Both the position numbers and the translations under genes were made by a program. Shown piece by piece: positions 17,000 to 26,300 of a stretch of 45,228 nt of DNA (its first letter is position 1; the number at the start of each line of letters is the position of its first letter). This stretch comes from Bradyrhizobium valentinum. Lineage in GTDB: Bacteria > Pseudomonadota > Alphaproteobacteria > Rhizobiales > Xanthobacteraceae. The DNA is taken from NCBI RefSeq assembly GCF_001440405.1, contig NZ_LLXX01000074.1, positions 1-45,228 of the forward strand, given 5' to 3'. The notes under the pieces were generated by a model, which had not been told where the DNA came from, made no database searches, and saw nothing but the letters and a program-made list of their open reading frames with translations.

Positions 17000-18342
17000 T
17001 GCGCGTCACAGTTGTCGGCTCCGGTTATGTGGGCCTCGTCTCGGGCGTGTGCCTCGCGGTGAAGGGACACGACGTGACGTGCGTCGATCTGCGGAGGGAT
17101 GTCGTCGCTCAGCTTAACGACGGCGTGCCGCATATCCATGAGCGCGGTCTCCCTGAACTGCTCAAGTCAGTGCTTGCATCGGCCCGCTTTCGGGCGACCA
17201 CCGATCTACACGCCCCGATCGAGACAGCGGAAATCGCCCTGATCGCTGTCGGCACGCCGTCGAAGAACGGCGCCATCGACCTCAGCGCCGTCCGGCAGTG
17301 CGCTCGCCAGATTGGCGCTTATCTCGCGACTACTCCTCATCACCTATCAGTCGTCGTGAAGAGCACCGTCATCCCAGGAACAACGGACACGATAGTGCGG
17401 GAAGAGCTTGAGCACTCGTCCGGGAAGAAGCTCGGGGCATTCGGCTTGGGTATGAACCCGGAGTTTCTTCGCGAAGGAGAGGCGATCGAGGATTTTATGG
17501 AGCCCGATCGCATCGTGATCGGTCAGGAGGATGAGAGGACGCTGGCGCGGCTCGAGGAACTCTACGCTCCGTGGAACTGCGACAAACTGCGGGTGAACAC
17601 CCGCACGGCCGAAATGATCAAATACGCCAACAACGCAATTCTTGCCACCCAGATCTCCGTGGTAAACGAGGTAGCAAATCTCTGCGCTGCGGTGGGAGGC
17701 GTCGACGCCCTCGACGTCATGCGCGGCGTCCATCTCGACAAACGCTGGTCGCCGATCACCCCCTTGGGCCGCCTCGTCCCACAGATCCTGACCTATCTCA
17801 TTCCGGGCTGCGGGTTCGGCGGGTCGTGCTTTCCAAAGGACGTACAGGCGCTGCGCACCCAGGGCGAGAGCCTGGGCCTCCCGATGAACATACTGAATGC
17901 TGTTCTCGACGTGAATGCCGCGCAGCCAGGCCAGATCGTCTCTATCCTTGAGCGGAAGCTCGGAGCATTGTCCGGCCGACGAACCCTCGTTCTCGGCCTC
18001 TCCTTCAAACCGAACACCGACGACGTCCGCGAATCCGCCTCGATCAAGATCGCTCGCGATCTTCTGCGGGCCGAAGCGGATGTCAGGTGTTACGATCCGC
18101 TCGCGACGGAGAACTTCAAGCTCGCCATCGGAATCGCCGCGAACCGTATTCAGTTCTCGTCTGACTGGCGGCGCGAGGTCGAGTGGGCCGAGATCGTCAT
18201 CATCGCGACTCGGACACAGGAATACGGCGAACTCACCTCGTTGCGAGTCGCCGGCAAAACGGTGTTCGACGCGCGTCGACTGATCAATCCAGCCGATGTG
18301 GCCCCCGCGGACTACCTAACCATTGGCCGCCGCCTGAACTGA
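16999..18342 (+). CDS. ugd: UDP-glucose 6-dehydrogenase
   Basis: The 447-residue enzyme oxidises UDP-glucose to UDP-glucuronate with two NAD. It has the N-terminal 'VTVVGSGYVGLVSG' NAD loop, 'VVVKSTVIPGTTD', 'NPEFLREGEAIEDFMEPDRI', 'EMIKYANNA', the catalytic cysteine C277 in 'GCGFGGSCFPKDV', and the C-terminal 'GLSFKPNTDDVRESAS'. Length is standard. ATG 16999 overlaps the stop of the upstream epimerase (TGATG); a GTG lies one codon earlier. Its product feeds capsule, lipopolysaccharide or exopolysaccharide synthesis. Apparently intact; an IS1182 remnant begins just downstream on the other strand. Confidence 0.95.
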   Translation: MRVTVVGSGYVGLVSGVCLAVKGHDVTCVDLRRDVVAQLNDGVPHIHERGLPELLKSVLASARFRATTDLHAPIETAEIALIAVGTPSKNGAIDLSAVRQCARQIGAYLATTPHHLSVVVKSTVIPGTTDTIVREELEHSSGKKLGAFGLGMNPEFLREGEAIEDFMEPDRIVIGQEDERTLARLEELYAPWNCDKLRVNTRTAEMIKYANNAILATQISVVNEVANLCAAVGGVDALDVMRGVHLDKRWSPITPLGRLVPQILTYLIPGCGFGGSCFPKDVQALRTQGESLGLPMNILNAVLDVNAAQPGQIVSILERKLGALSGRRTLVLGLSFKPNTDDVRESASIKIARDLLRAEADVRCYDPLATENFKLAIGIAANRIQFSSDWRREVEWAEIVIIATRTQEYGELTSLRVAGKTVFDARRLINPADVAPADYLTIGRRLN

Positions 18343-18489
18343 GTCGGGCCATGATCTTCGAACTGACACCCATATCGAGAGCTTTCCTCCTCAGCCTCGA
18401 ACCTAGCGGCGTCGATCGCCGCTTTCTTCCACGCATCTTCTGCGGCGAAAGGTTCGGCGTGCGCCCGCGGCCTGGCGACGGGATTCCGC

Positions 18490-18841
18490 CTCTGCCGGAA
18501 GCGGCCATGCCGGTTCTGGAGAACGTCGAGTGATCCGGCACCGCGCCATCCAAACCGAGCCGGCAGAACCACCGGTAAGCCAGATTGAGGTGGACCTCAT
18601 CGCACAGCCGCCGCTCCAATCGGATGCCGAAGCAGTAACCGAACAAGAGCATCCGGATCATCAGTTCGGGATCGATCGAAGGTCGACCGATGCCGCTGTA
18701 GAAGGGCGCCAAGTCCCGCCTGACCTGTTCAAGGTCGACAAACCGGTCGATCGACCGCAGCAGGTGGTCGGCGGGGATATGTCTTTCGAGCGAGAACTCA
18801 GAGAACAACGCAGCCTGTTCGACTTGCCGATGTCCCATCAT
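18490..18841 (-). pseudogene. IS1182-family transposase, 5' fragment
   Basis: From ATG 18841 the frame reads 'MMGHRQVEQAALFSEFSLER', 'HIPADHLLRSIDRFVDL', 'APFYSGIGRPSIDPELMIRM', 'LLFGYCFGIRLERRLCDEV', 'LNLAYRWFCRLGLDG' and 'VPDHSTFS', the N-terminal third of an IS1182/ISL3-like DDE transposase. Around 18505 a small deletion shifts the frame ('NRHGRFR' continues in another frame) and the family similarity ends soon after, so the catalytic core is missing. Confidence 0.85.
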
Positions 18842-18907
18842 GATCTTCAGTCCTGCAATTGGACAGACTGAATCACTGATACCCCTGCGTTGCAACAGCA
18901 GTCTTTT

Positions 18908-19412
18908 TCAACAGAACCGGCCCAACTCGACGCGATGGGTGTAGCGGCCGAGATAGGCCAGGACCTGTGCGGGTCCGCCGAAGGGCCGCTTGGCGTACAC
19001 AACCCAGTTGATGCGTCGCATGGCGTCGAGGTGGGCCGCAAAGGCATCCGGCTCGGCCAAAACTCCGAGATCGTCGAAGAAAGGCACCGGAGTTGAAGGC
19101 TGCCGACAGACGTTTGAGAAAAAGTGTGCGAAATAGTCTGGACAATGGTTTGACGGCCAGGAAGAAGTTCGGTCGGCTGGCGATCCAGCGCGCGCCATCG
19201 GGCGAGAGGCCGCCCTCGGCGGCAGCCTTGAACAGGATCGCATAAACGATGGCCTTGTTCTGAAAGGCGATCGCGGCGATCGGAGCCGGCAGTGTGAAGA
19301 CGACGTGGAAATAGGGAGCCGGCAGCAGGTCGGCTTGACGCGCGGCGAGCCACGCGGCTCGGGCTCTCCCCTGACACTGCGGACAGTGCCGGTTGCGGCA
19401 GGTAATGGGCGT
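18908..19412 (-). pseudogene. IS91-family Y2 transposase fragment
   Basis: The minus strand encodes the N-terminal zinc ribbon 'CRNRHCPQCQGRARAAWLA', then 'APYFHVVFTLPAPIAAIA', 'KAAAEGGLSPDGARWIAS' and 'KPLSRLFRTLFLKRLSAAF'. A frameshift near 19080 is followed by 'FFDDLGVLAEPDAFAAHLD', 'WVVYAKRPFGGP' and the tyrosine motif 'AYLGRYTHRV', after which the protein stops in foreign sequence. IS91 elements transpose by rolling circle with the tyrosines of this last motif. This one is frameshifted and lacks its C-terminus. Confidence 0.85.
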
Positions 19413-19498
19413 CGCCCATTACTTGCCTTATGGGCAAATCCATTAATGGGTCCTGGGCCGCGCGAACCATTGCGGCAATGGAACCGTCGAGAAGCTGA

Positions 19499-19633
19499 CA
19501 GCCGGGCATCGCGTTGCGCGACAGATGGTCCGCGCGCCGCCCAATCAATTGCGGTTTGCGTGTGGACATGCGTCTGCCCGCGCTCGGTCGCAAAGGCGGC
19601 AAAGCTCTTGAGCAGGTAGTCCGCATTCAGCAT
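19499..19633 (-). pseudogene. N-terminal fragment of an IS91-associated tyrosine recombinase
   Basis: About 45 residues from the start at 19633 ('MLNADYLLKSFAAFATERG', 'THVHTQTAIDWAA', 'VAQRDARL') match the SAM-like N-terminal domain of the integrase gene that accompanies many rhizobial IS91 elements upstream of the transposase. The catalytic domain is deleted; the IS91 transposase fragment follows directly. Confidence 0.65.
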
Positions 19634-19654
19634 CGCGAATCCAGTGGCACGCCG

Positions 19655-19818
19655 CCAGCGACAAGGCGCCAGACCTGCGCGTGATCGTCTCCGGGGTCGA
19701 GATCGGTGCCGCCTGGCGCCGGACCTCGAAGGACAACCGCACCTACTACTCGGTTAGGCTCGACGATCCGTCCCTCACCGCGCCCATCTACGCCAACCTC
19801 TTCGAAGGCGACGATGGC
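19655..19818 (+). pseudogene. 3' portion of a DUF736 gene, inverted duplicate of the 7.3-kb copy
   Basis: This segment encodes '[20 protein letters not shown]', '[20 protein letters not shown]' and '[10 protein letters not shown]'. It is nearly identical to the reverse complement of 7264-7425, with three substitutions and one 2-base indel that I can count. Here the reading frame is intact but the start of the gene and its last few codons are missing; it runs into a toxin-antitoxin remnant. Confidence 0.8.
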
Positions 19819-19820
19819 AC

Positions 19821-19943
19821 GGTATCCGTGCGGAGGTGCGCCAGGCACTGGCGGATACCCGGCCCGATCTCGATGATTCCGAGGTCGAAGCACATTTCGC
19901 GCAACGCCGTACCGCTGCGCTTCGAAAAAGTGGCGGAGCATGA
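19821..19943 (+). pseudogene. C-terminal fragment of a ParD-like antitoxin
   Basis: The frame reads 'EVRQALADTRPDLDDSEVEA' and 'HFAQRRTAALRK' before TGA 19941-19943. This acidic and helical tail resembles the toxin-binding C-terminus of antitoxins paired with ParE/RelE toxins, and a ParE-like gene starts three bases later. The DNA-binding N-terminus is missing because the fragment is fused to the DUF736 remnant. Confidence 0.5.
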
Positions 19944-19946
19944 ACG

Positions 19947-20342
19947 GTGGAACTCGTCTGGTCGCGATTCGCGCTGTCCGATTGCGATGGCATTTTCAGC
20001 TGCACCGAAGCCGAGAATTCCCGTGCAGCGGTTCATGTTGATGAACAGATTGCCGATGCCGCGCGGCGCCTGCTCAACTTTCCTGACAGTGGCCGGCCCG
20101 GGGCGCGTCGCTGGCACGCGCGAGTTGGTCATCCCGCGCACACTTATGTCGCGGCCTACCTGGTCGACGGTGATACTGTTCGCATCTATTGCGTGCTTCA
20201 CGGCGCGCAGATGTGGCCCGACGAACTTACCAATGACGATTGGGGCCGGCTCCGTGCAGTATCCTGCGACCGGAGCTGGATCTCTTTTCTTGAATTGGAT
20301 GCCCAAGTCGCAGTCAGACTACAACAACTTTCATTAATCTAA
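19947..20342 (+). pseudogene. ParE/RelE-superfamily toxin with two compensating frameshifts
   Basis: GTG 19947 opens 'MELVWSRFALSD' and 'HVDEQIADAARRLLNFPDSG', typical of ParE-type toxins. From about 20098 to 20145 the expected core ('RVAGTRELVIPRT') is read in another frame: one extra G in the run after CCC and one missing C before TTATG cancel each other, so the frame stays open but ~14 core residues are scrambled. 'YVAAYLVDGDTVRIYCVLHG' and 'AQMWPDEL' then return in frame. The long tail after 20240 exceeds the usual ~100 residues. The toxin is probably inactive, which fits the loss of its antitoxin. Confidence 0.7.
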
Positions 20343-20808
20343 ATCGGGGGAAAGGCCTGCTCCAGTTTTAGGGTTCGACCGATCTGCGGGATGCCCTGCA
20401 ACGTCCAACGAGTGAGAGTCGGCGCTATACGCCGCGGGCAAATCGCGCCAGCCTCGGACGGATTGGTTCCCTCAAAGCTTTGAGAAGCGATTGATGAGCT
20501 TTGGATCAGAAATCCGATCGATCAATCGTCGAAGGATCGTCAAATTTGTCGTTCACGCTGATGAACGTGATTCGATAATGCTTGGCCTGGATCGTCATGT
20601 TCTCCTCCGCGCTATCGACCCGTCGGATGCGGGCCCATTAGCGAGGAGGAAAGCGGAGATTCATAGAGGTGAGTGTTCGGAGCTCGCGGTCAAGCTGTGA
20701 TGCGAGATGTTAGCCCAAGATGTTTTTCGGTTGCGGCAGAGAGCTCGATACCCTCACCCGGGCGGCCGGAAACATGACCGGCTATTCCAAGAAGATCGAC
20801 CATCTGCT
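20343..20808. other. Intergenic stretch before speD
   Basis: A 70-codon plus-strand frame (20491-20700) and a 51-codon one (20720-20872, running antisense into speD) have no recognised family. I see nothing else that I can support. Confidence 0.35.
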
Positions 20809-21201
20809 TCAACGCGTCGGCTTGATTGACACACCTCTCCGGAAGCTGCGAACGTCAGACTTTTCGGGCTGAAAGGCCTCAACTAGAACTGGCACGGCGC
20901 TCGCAGGATCGCTGTCGCCGCATACGAAAATATCAGCGGCCGCGTAGGACCTCTCAGGCCAAGTATGTAAGGTAATGTGCGATTCAGCCAACAAGGCTAT
21001 TGCGGAGACGCCGTGACCCGGACAAAACTTATGAACGTGAAGGTGGAGTAATGTCGCACTCGCCGCACGGATTGCTTTTCGGATTGCGTCTTCCGCAATG
21101 GCCGGATCGTCGAGGTTCTTTGCTCCCCATAGCTCGATGAGCATATGCGTCGCACCGGTGGACAGAGCCGGTGGGGCTTCCTTCTCATTATCAATAGTCA
21201 T
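20809..21201 (-). CDS. speD: S-adenosylmethionine decarboxylase proenzyme
   Basis: The 130-residue protein belongs to the prokaryotic class I AdoMet decarboxylases, which self-cleave at a serine to create the pyruvoyl cofactor and supply decarboxylated AdoMet for spermidine synthesis. The cleavage and active-site region 'LLAESHITLHTWPER' is intact, with 'HKFCPGHGVSAIALL' before it and 'AAADIFVCGDSDP' (active-site cysteine) after. A GGAG eight bases before ATG 21201 supports the start. No spermidine synthase gene is nearby. It is one of the few intact genes between the sugar block and the NRPS, and is transcribed away from the NRPS. Confidence 0.9.
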   Translation of the reverse strand: MTIDNEKEAPPALSTGATHMLIELWGAKNLDDPAIAEDAIRKAIRAASATLLHLHVHKFCPGHGVSAIALLAESHITLHTWPERSYAAADIFVCGDSDPASAVPVLVEAFQPEKSDVRSFRRGVSIKPTR

Positions 21202-21282
21202 TAAGAAATCTCCATTGAATTATCGGCGCAATAAGCTGAGCTATTCGGGATTTAGGCGACGAGGTGATCAGGCGCTTGGTTT

Positions 21283-21566
21283 GAAGGCCAGCAGTGCGTC
21301 GCGGTCGTTGACTAGGCATTCGATCGCCCGGCCGTACTTGGCCCAATACTTCTCGGCGAAGACGTCAATCGCCGCTTCGGCGGACGCTCGGTTCGCGCCC
21401 AATAGACCTCGCGCAAATCCTTCTTCATGGTGGCCTGCACAGAGAGTGGATCTTGTCCAGGACGTTCACAGTCTTGTGCACCCAGCATCGCTGGTGGCGT
21501 GTGCCGGGAAAGACCTCGTCGAGCGCCTTGTAGAAGTCGAGCGCGCCGTCGCCGACATCGGCCAAA
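21283..21566 (-). pseudogene. IS256-family transposase fragment
   Basis: On the minus strand 'DVGDGALDFYKALDEVFPGT', 'RHQRCWVHKTVNVLDKI', 'ATMKKDLREVYWA', 'AIDVFAEKYWAKYGRAIECL' and 'NDRDALLAF' appear in order in three frames: the DDE core and following region of an IS256 (Mut-type) transposase. It has at least two frameshifts and lacks both ends. It joins the outer-membrane protein gene at about 21566. Confidence 0.85.
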
Positions 21567-22067
21567 CTCGTTGTTATTGAAGCCGTCGCCTTGATTGTTT
21601 TGCCAAGCCACGCCTCCCTTGAGGTAGGCCAGCGTGTGGCCCTGCGCGCCAAAAGCGTAACCGAGGCGACCGGCCCCGGGGACAAAGACGTTTGGACTTG
21701 CCTTGCAGTTTGCGCTCATTACTGTGCCGGGGACCGCGAGGCAGGTAACTGTGCCGTTGGAGACAGCACCGCTGGCATCGAGTTTGAGGCCAAACACCCA
21801 GCTATTCTTCTGCCAGTTGTAGCCGATCTGGCCGCCTGCCAGGAACACAGGAGTATCGACGCCGCCGCCATAGACTGACGGACCGTAGGGATTACTGAAG
21901 GATTTTTGGCCGTAACCAACGCCTACGTGCCCGCCAATATATCCTCCGGACCAGCTCCACAGGGCCGGTGGCAGTTGTACTGCTGGCTCAAGGTCCGCCG
22001 AATTGGCTGCACCGCTTGCCGCCAGCGCAATCGTTGTCGCTCCCCAAAAACGAACTCCAGATCGCAT
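21567..22067 (-). pseudogene. Outer-membrane beta-barrel protein (Omp25/31-like), truncated
   Basis: ATG 22067, five bases after GGAG, starts a signal peptide ('FWGATTIALAASGAANSADL') followed by a porin-like barrel start 'WSWSGGYIGGHVGVGYGQKS', 'AGGQIGYNWQKNSWVFGLKL', 'PGAGRLGYAFGAQGHTLAYL' and 'KGGVAWQNN'. Rhizobial proteins of this family have about 230-280 residues; here the last third is replaced by IS256 sequence, so the barrel cannot close. The open frame continues by chance through the transposase remnant. Confidence 0.8.
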
Positions 22068-23394
22068 CAAACACTCCGCGGCGCTTTCCCGATCCACAAC
22101 CGAGCGCCTCCAAGCTGGCATCGGTGATAGCACCGCGACTGAAGCAAGCAGCGTGCCGATTGGAAATTGAGGGGTCTCCAGTTACTTCGTACCGGGTGCA
22201 TGCGTCAGGTTGTGGACAATGGTCTTGAAGCTGACAATCTCGCTGTAGCGTCCGACAGTATGCTGCGCAGCAGGAAGCCGCCTCTTTCGCTGCAGCAGTA
22301 GAAGGAGACTTTTGTTCGCCTGGACAGAATTTCGATCTTACCTATCGAGGCTCATGCGAAACGGTGAACGCCAAGGGATATTACCGACGAGCGGAGCCGG
22401 CCTGGACGCTAGACCCGTCGACCCGCACAGGGATCGCACCTGCTATGCCGCGCGTTGTCGAAGTCCGCTCGTGGGAAAGTCGCCACGAGCGATCAATCAC
22501 GCAACGCGACACGCGCAGGAAAGGCTCATCATCAGCGTCTTCCAGCTTTCCACGAATACCCGCGTGATAATAACAGTCCGGCTCCGGCTTCGCCGTAGTG
22601 CTAAGTGGCTTTGCCGCAACATTATTCGTATCGGCTCTGCTCTAGGAAAAGGAGTTGCCGAGCAAGCGTCTCGTGGAGGCTAAGCGAAGGCGCCACCCGC
22701 AATTCAATTCCGGTTCGGAAACCGTATCGGTACGCCCTTTCGGGTAGACTGGACGTCGCCTGCCGTTCACAGCAAACGTTTCTGAGCGCGTTTTCGTGTG
22801 CACCAAGGCGGACGATCAGCAGACCAAGGACCTCCCGGTGGATGGTTCTGCACGCCCACGACTCGTTACGCCGCCAATAGCTACAGCCAAGAGCGTCAAA
22901 ACGTTTGAGCGCTTAACGACTGCCCTTCAGCGGCTATACAAACAACGCCGGCCTCGTGGAAAACGGTAACACGCCTCTGTGTTGGTCTTGCACATTCGAT
23001 GTTACCGCTTGGTCACCGCAGGCGACCTGTTGCCCGGCGACCGCCAAGTCCGCTTTCATGAGGAGCGCACAAAACCATTGTCCAGGCGCCTACAAATGCA
23101 AGAAATCACAAGCCGGAGCGAGTCTCTGGGCGCGTTTGGTTGCGGGCGCCATGCAGACTACCCGCGTGTCTACTACCAGATCCGGTAGATGCCAACGCCA
23201 ACTTGAGGCCCTAGCGTCCGGCCGTGTTCATCGAGGAAACAGTAGTGAACGCAAAGGACGAGAAGCTAAGAAACGCACAAAACGGCACACCATGACTGGC
23301 AGCACCAGGGTGGTTACGCAATGGACACCCTCAACCCAGGATCCTCGGTGTTCTACTTTAATTGCCGCAGAAGGCGACGAATGGCGGGACGCGT
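22068..23394. other. 1.3-kb region upstream of the NRPS with no recognised gene
   Basis: Several plus-strand frames of 70-210 codons overlap here but none has a recognisable family or a good start site; one of them runs into the NRPS gene in the wrong frame. The stretch probably contains the promoter of the NRPS operon. The only specific element I see is the palindrome at 23173-23188. Confidence 0.4.
23173..23188 (+). promoter_or_regulatory. lux-box-like palindrome upstream of the NRPS operon
   Basis: CTACCAGATCCGGTAG is a near-perfect 16-base dyad with the CT-N12-AG form and CTACCAGA arm of LasR/RhlR-type lux boxes. It lies 207 bases before the NRPS ATG. No luxR or luxI gene is in the window, so any quorum regulator would act from elsewhere. 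Confidence 0.4.
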
Positions 23395-26300
23395 ATGCCT
23401 ACGGAAAACCGATCAGGCAAAAATCTGCTTGTAGAACGTCAACCGACCGACGCGATCTCGGCGATCGATCGCGTTGCGAGATCGGATCCGGAGAGGGTTG
23501 CGCTGAGGTACGGCGCAGACGAACTCACCTACAAAGCGCTGCGATTAAGATCGGATGCCCTCGCAAGGACGTTACGAGAGCGGGGCGCTGACCGCTTAGT
23601 CGTTGGCTATTGGGGTGAGCGGGACCTCGACTGGGCGACGGCGGTAGTCGCAATTTTGAGGGCTGGAGCAACGTACCTGCCGCTCGATCCATCGTTACCG
23701 GCTTCGCGCACATCATTCATGATCGAGCAGAGTCGCTGCGCGCTGATTATTGGCCCAGACCAGCCGGATTCGCTCAGCCTACTTCAGGCGAGCAGCAAAG
23801 GCACCACGCAATTCATGGCGATAGAGGCGGCGCTGCGCGAGGGCCAGACTTCGTCTGTTGTGCCACCATCGCGCGAGGATGGACTCGCCTACATTCTGTT
23901 TACGTCGGGTTCGACGGGCCAGCCGAAGGGAGCAATGATCAAGCGCGCAGCCCTAAACAATCATTTGGTGGCGAAGATTGATGCCCTAACCCTCACTCGG
24001 ACCGATTGCATCGCGCAGACGGCATCGCACTGCTTTGACATCTCGCTGTGGCAGCTTCTGGCAGGGCTTAGCGTCGGAGGCTGTATCGCGATCATTGATG
24101 ATGCAACACTGAAATCGCCAGTATCCCTTCTCAAAGCAATTCAAGGATACGGCGTGACGGTTGTTCAATTCGTTCCGTCGATGCTTGCAATATTTGTTGA
24201 ATATCTGCAGTCGCTTGCGGCGGCTGAGCGAGCTCTGGACAGTTTGCGGATTATTTCAACGGTCGGAGAACCTCTAACACCCGGCATGGCGCGCGCGTGG
24301 CTTGCCTTATATCCCCGGGTCCCCATTCTCAATCATTACGGGCCGACCGAGTGCGCGGACGGCGTTACGCATCATCTGGTTTCCGTAGCACCTGCGCTGG
24401 CTGACCCTTATGTGCCGATCGGCAAACCGATTTCTAACCTTGAGGTTTATGTCGCCGACGGACCGCGGCTGTGCAACACGGGAGAGGTCGGCGAAATCTG
24501 TGTTAGCGGCGTTGGTGTCGCTGCTGGTTACGTCAATGACGATGTCCGCACCAAGGATGCCTTTGGGCCAAACCCGTTCTCAAACGACCCGTCGTTCCAG
24601 CGCCTATACAGGACAGGTGATCTCGGGCGCATTCGTTCCGATGGCCTTTTGGAATGTCTCGGTCGACGGGACCGTCAGGTCAAAATCCGCGGGCACAGAA
24701 TTGAGCTGGGAGAAATCGAGGCCCGCCTCTCCGCTCATCATTTGGTACGTGGCGCCGTCGCGGTCGCCTCCGTCTGCGCAGGCGTAAAGCTTATGGCGAG
24801 AGATATAATCAGGGCCGAGGAGGAAACTGGATCGAGACGACTCATCGCGTATGTGTCAACTCCGGCTGAAGTAACGGAAGGCGAGCTTCAGAATTTTCTT
24901 GCCGAAGCGCTTCCCACCTACATGCTCCCAGAAAGGATCATCCACCTCGCCAGTATTCCACTGACCAGAAACGGAAAGGTCGATTTTGGGGCATTGCCGG
25001 ACCCGACCAGTGTTCGCCCTCCATTGTCGACTCCATTCGAGGAGCCGCAAACAGAGCTCGAAGCCCAGCTGTGTCAAATTTGGGCCGGCGTTCTGCGTAT
25101 TGAGAACATTGGCGTGAAGGACCAGTTCATAAGCCTCGGCGGAGACTCGCTCCGGGCAATGCTCATATTGGGCCAGTTGCAGACCCAGCTCGGAGTGAGA
25201 ACGGATTTCAGGCTAGTCCTCAATGGAACGATCCGATCTCTTGCGGCTTCGATCTCGGCCGGGGTCGGCTCCAAACCGCGCACAGCCCCGACGTACGGAA
25301 AGCTTATGCGATCGCCTCTGACGCGAGTTCAGGAGCACCTATGGTTTCTCTCGCAGCTCGATCCGTCTGCCAGGAACTACATCATTCAAGGCGGCCTGCG
25401 GATAAGGGGCATGATCGATCTGGCGGCGTTCAATCGCGCCTGGACCGATGTCGTTCATTCCCATCAGGCACTTTCGGCACGCTTTATCGACGAGGACGGT
25501 CCGGTTCAGCTTTTTGATGCTCCTCAATACGCAAGTCTTGAATTGGCTGATGCATCTCATCTCACGGCGCAGGAAGCTGAGGAGCTGGTCGCAGAGTTAC
25601 GGCGAACAGAGCTGAACGGCAGCTTTGATCTCAGCCAAGGCCATCTTTTTCGCGCGCGCATGATCCGTTTTGGCCCTGACAACCATCTCATACTGATCAC
25701 CGCTCACGAAATTATCATCGATGCCTGGTCGATCTCTGTTCTACTCAGGGACCTTCGACAAAGGTACGTAGATGCCGCGGCGCTTTTGCCAGAGAACCGC
25801 GCGTCACTCTCGACCTACGCGGTTTGGGAAACACAACACGCTACTTCAGAGGCGCTGGCCAACCAGCGTAGCTATTGGCGTCGTCAGATTGGCGATGATC
25901 CGCCGGTGCTTTCGCTTGGAATGGGACGAGCGCGGCCGCAGACAAATTCCTACCGCGGCGCCTCGCATGCGGTGCTGCTTGGCAGCGAGCTCTCCAATCA
26001 GGTACGGGAATTTGCGCGCCGACATAGGTGCACCACGTCGACAACACTCCTCGCGTGCTTCAAGCTGCTGCTGCGGATGTATAGCGGCCAAGACGATATT
26101 ATCGTTGGCATACCGCACGTCGTACGGGATCAACCTGGCAGCGCCGAAATTGTTGGCTTTTTCCTGAATATGCTGCCAATCCGCACCGCGATCGATGTCG
26201 ACCAGTCCTTTGCGGTTCATGCGATGCGCATCCAGGGCCTGGTCGGCGATGCCATCGCAAATTCGGCATATCCGTTCGGCTGGATGGTAAGGGATACCCG

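Noticed and set aside
20720..20872. 51-codon frame resembling the segment before an ABC ATPase signature
   Set aside because: The resemblance is too short to support, and its 3' half is antisense to the conserved C-terminus of speD.
20889..20904. GG-N10-GC sigma-54-like sequence (TGGCACGGCGCTCGCA)
   Set aside because: It lies inside the speD coding region on the opposite strand, has an imperfect -12 box and no gene downstream in its direction. Treated as chance.
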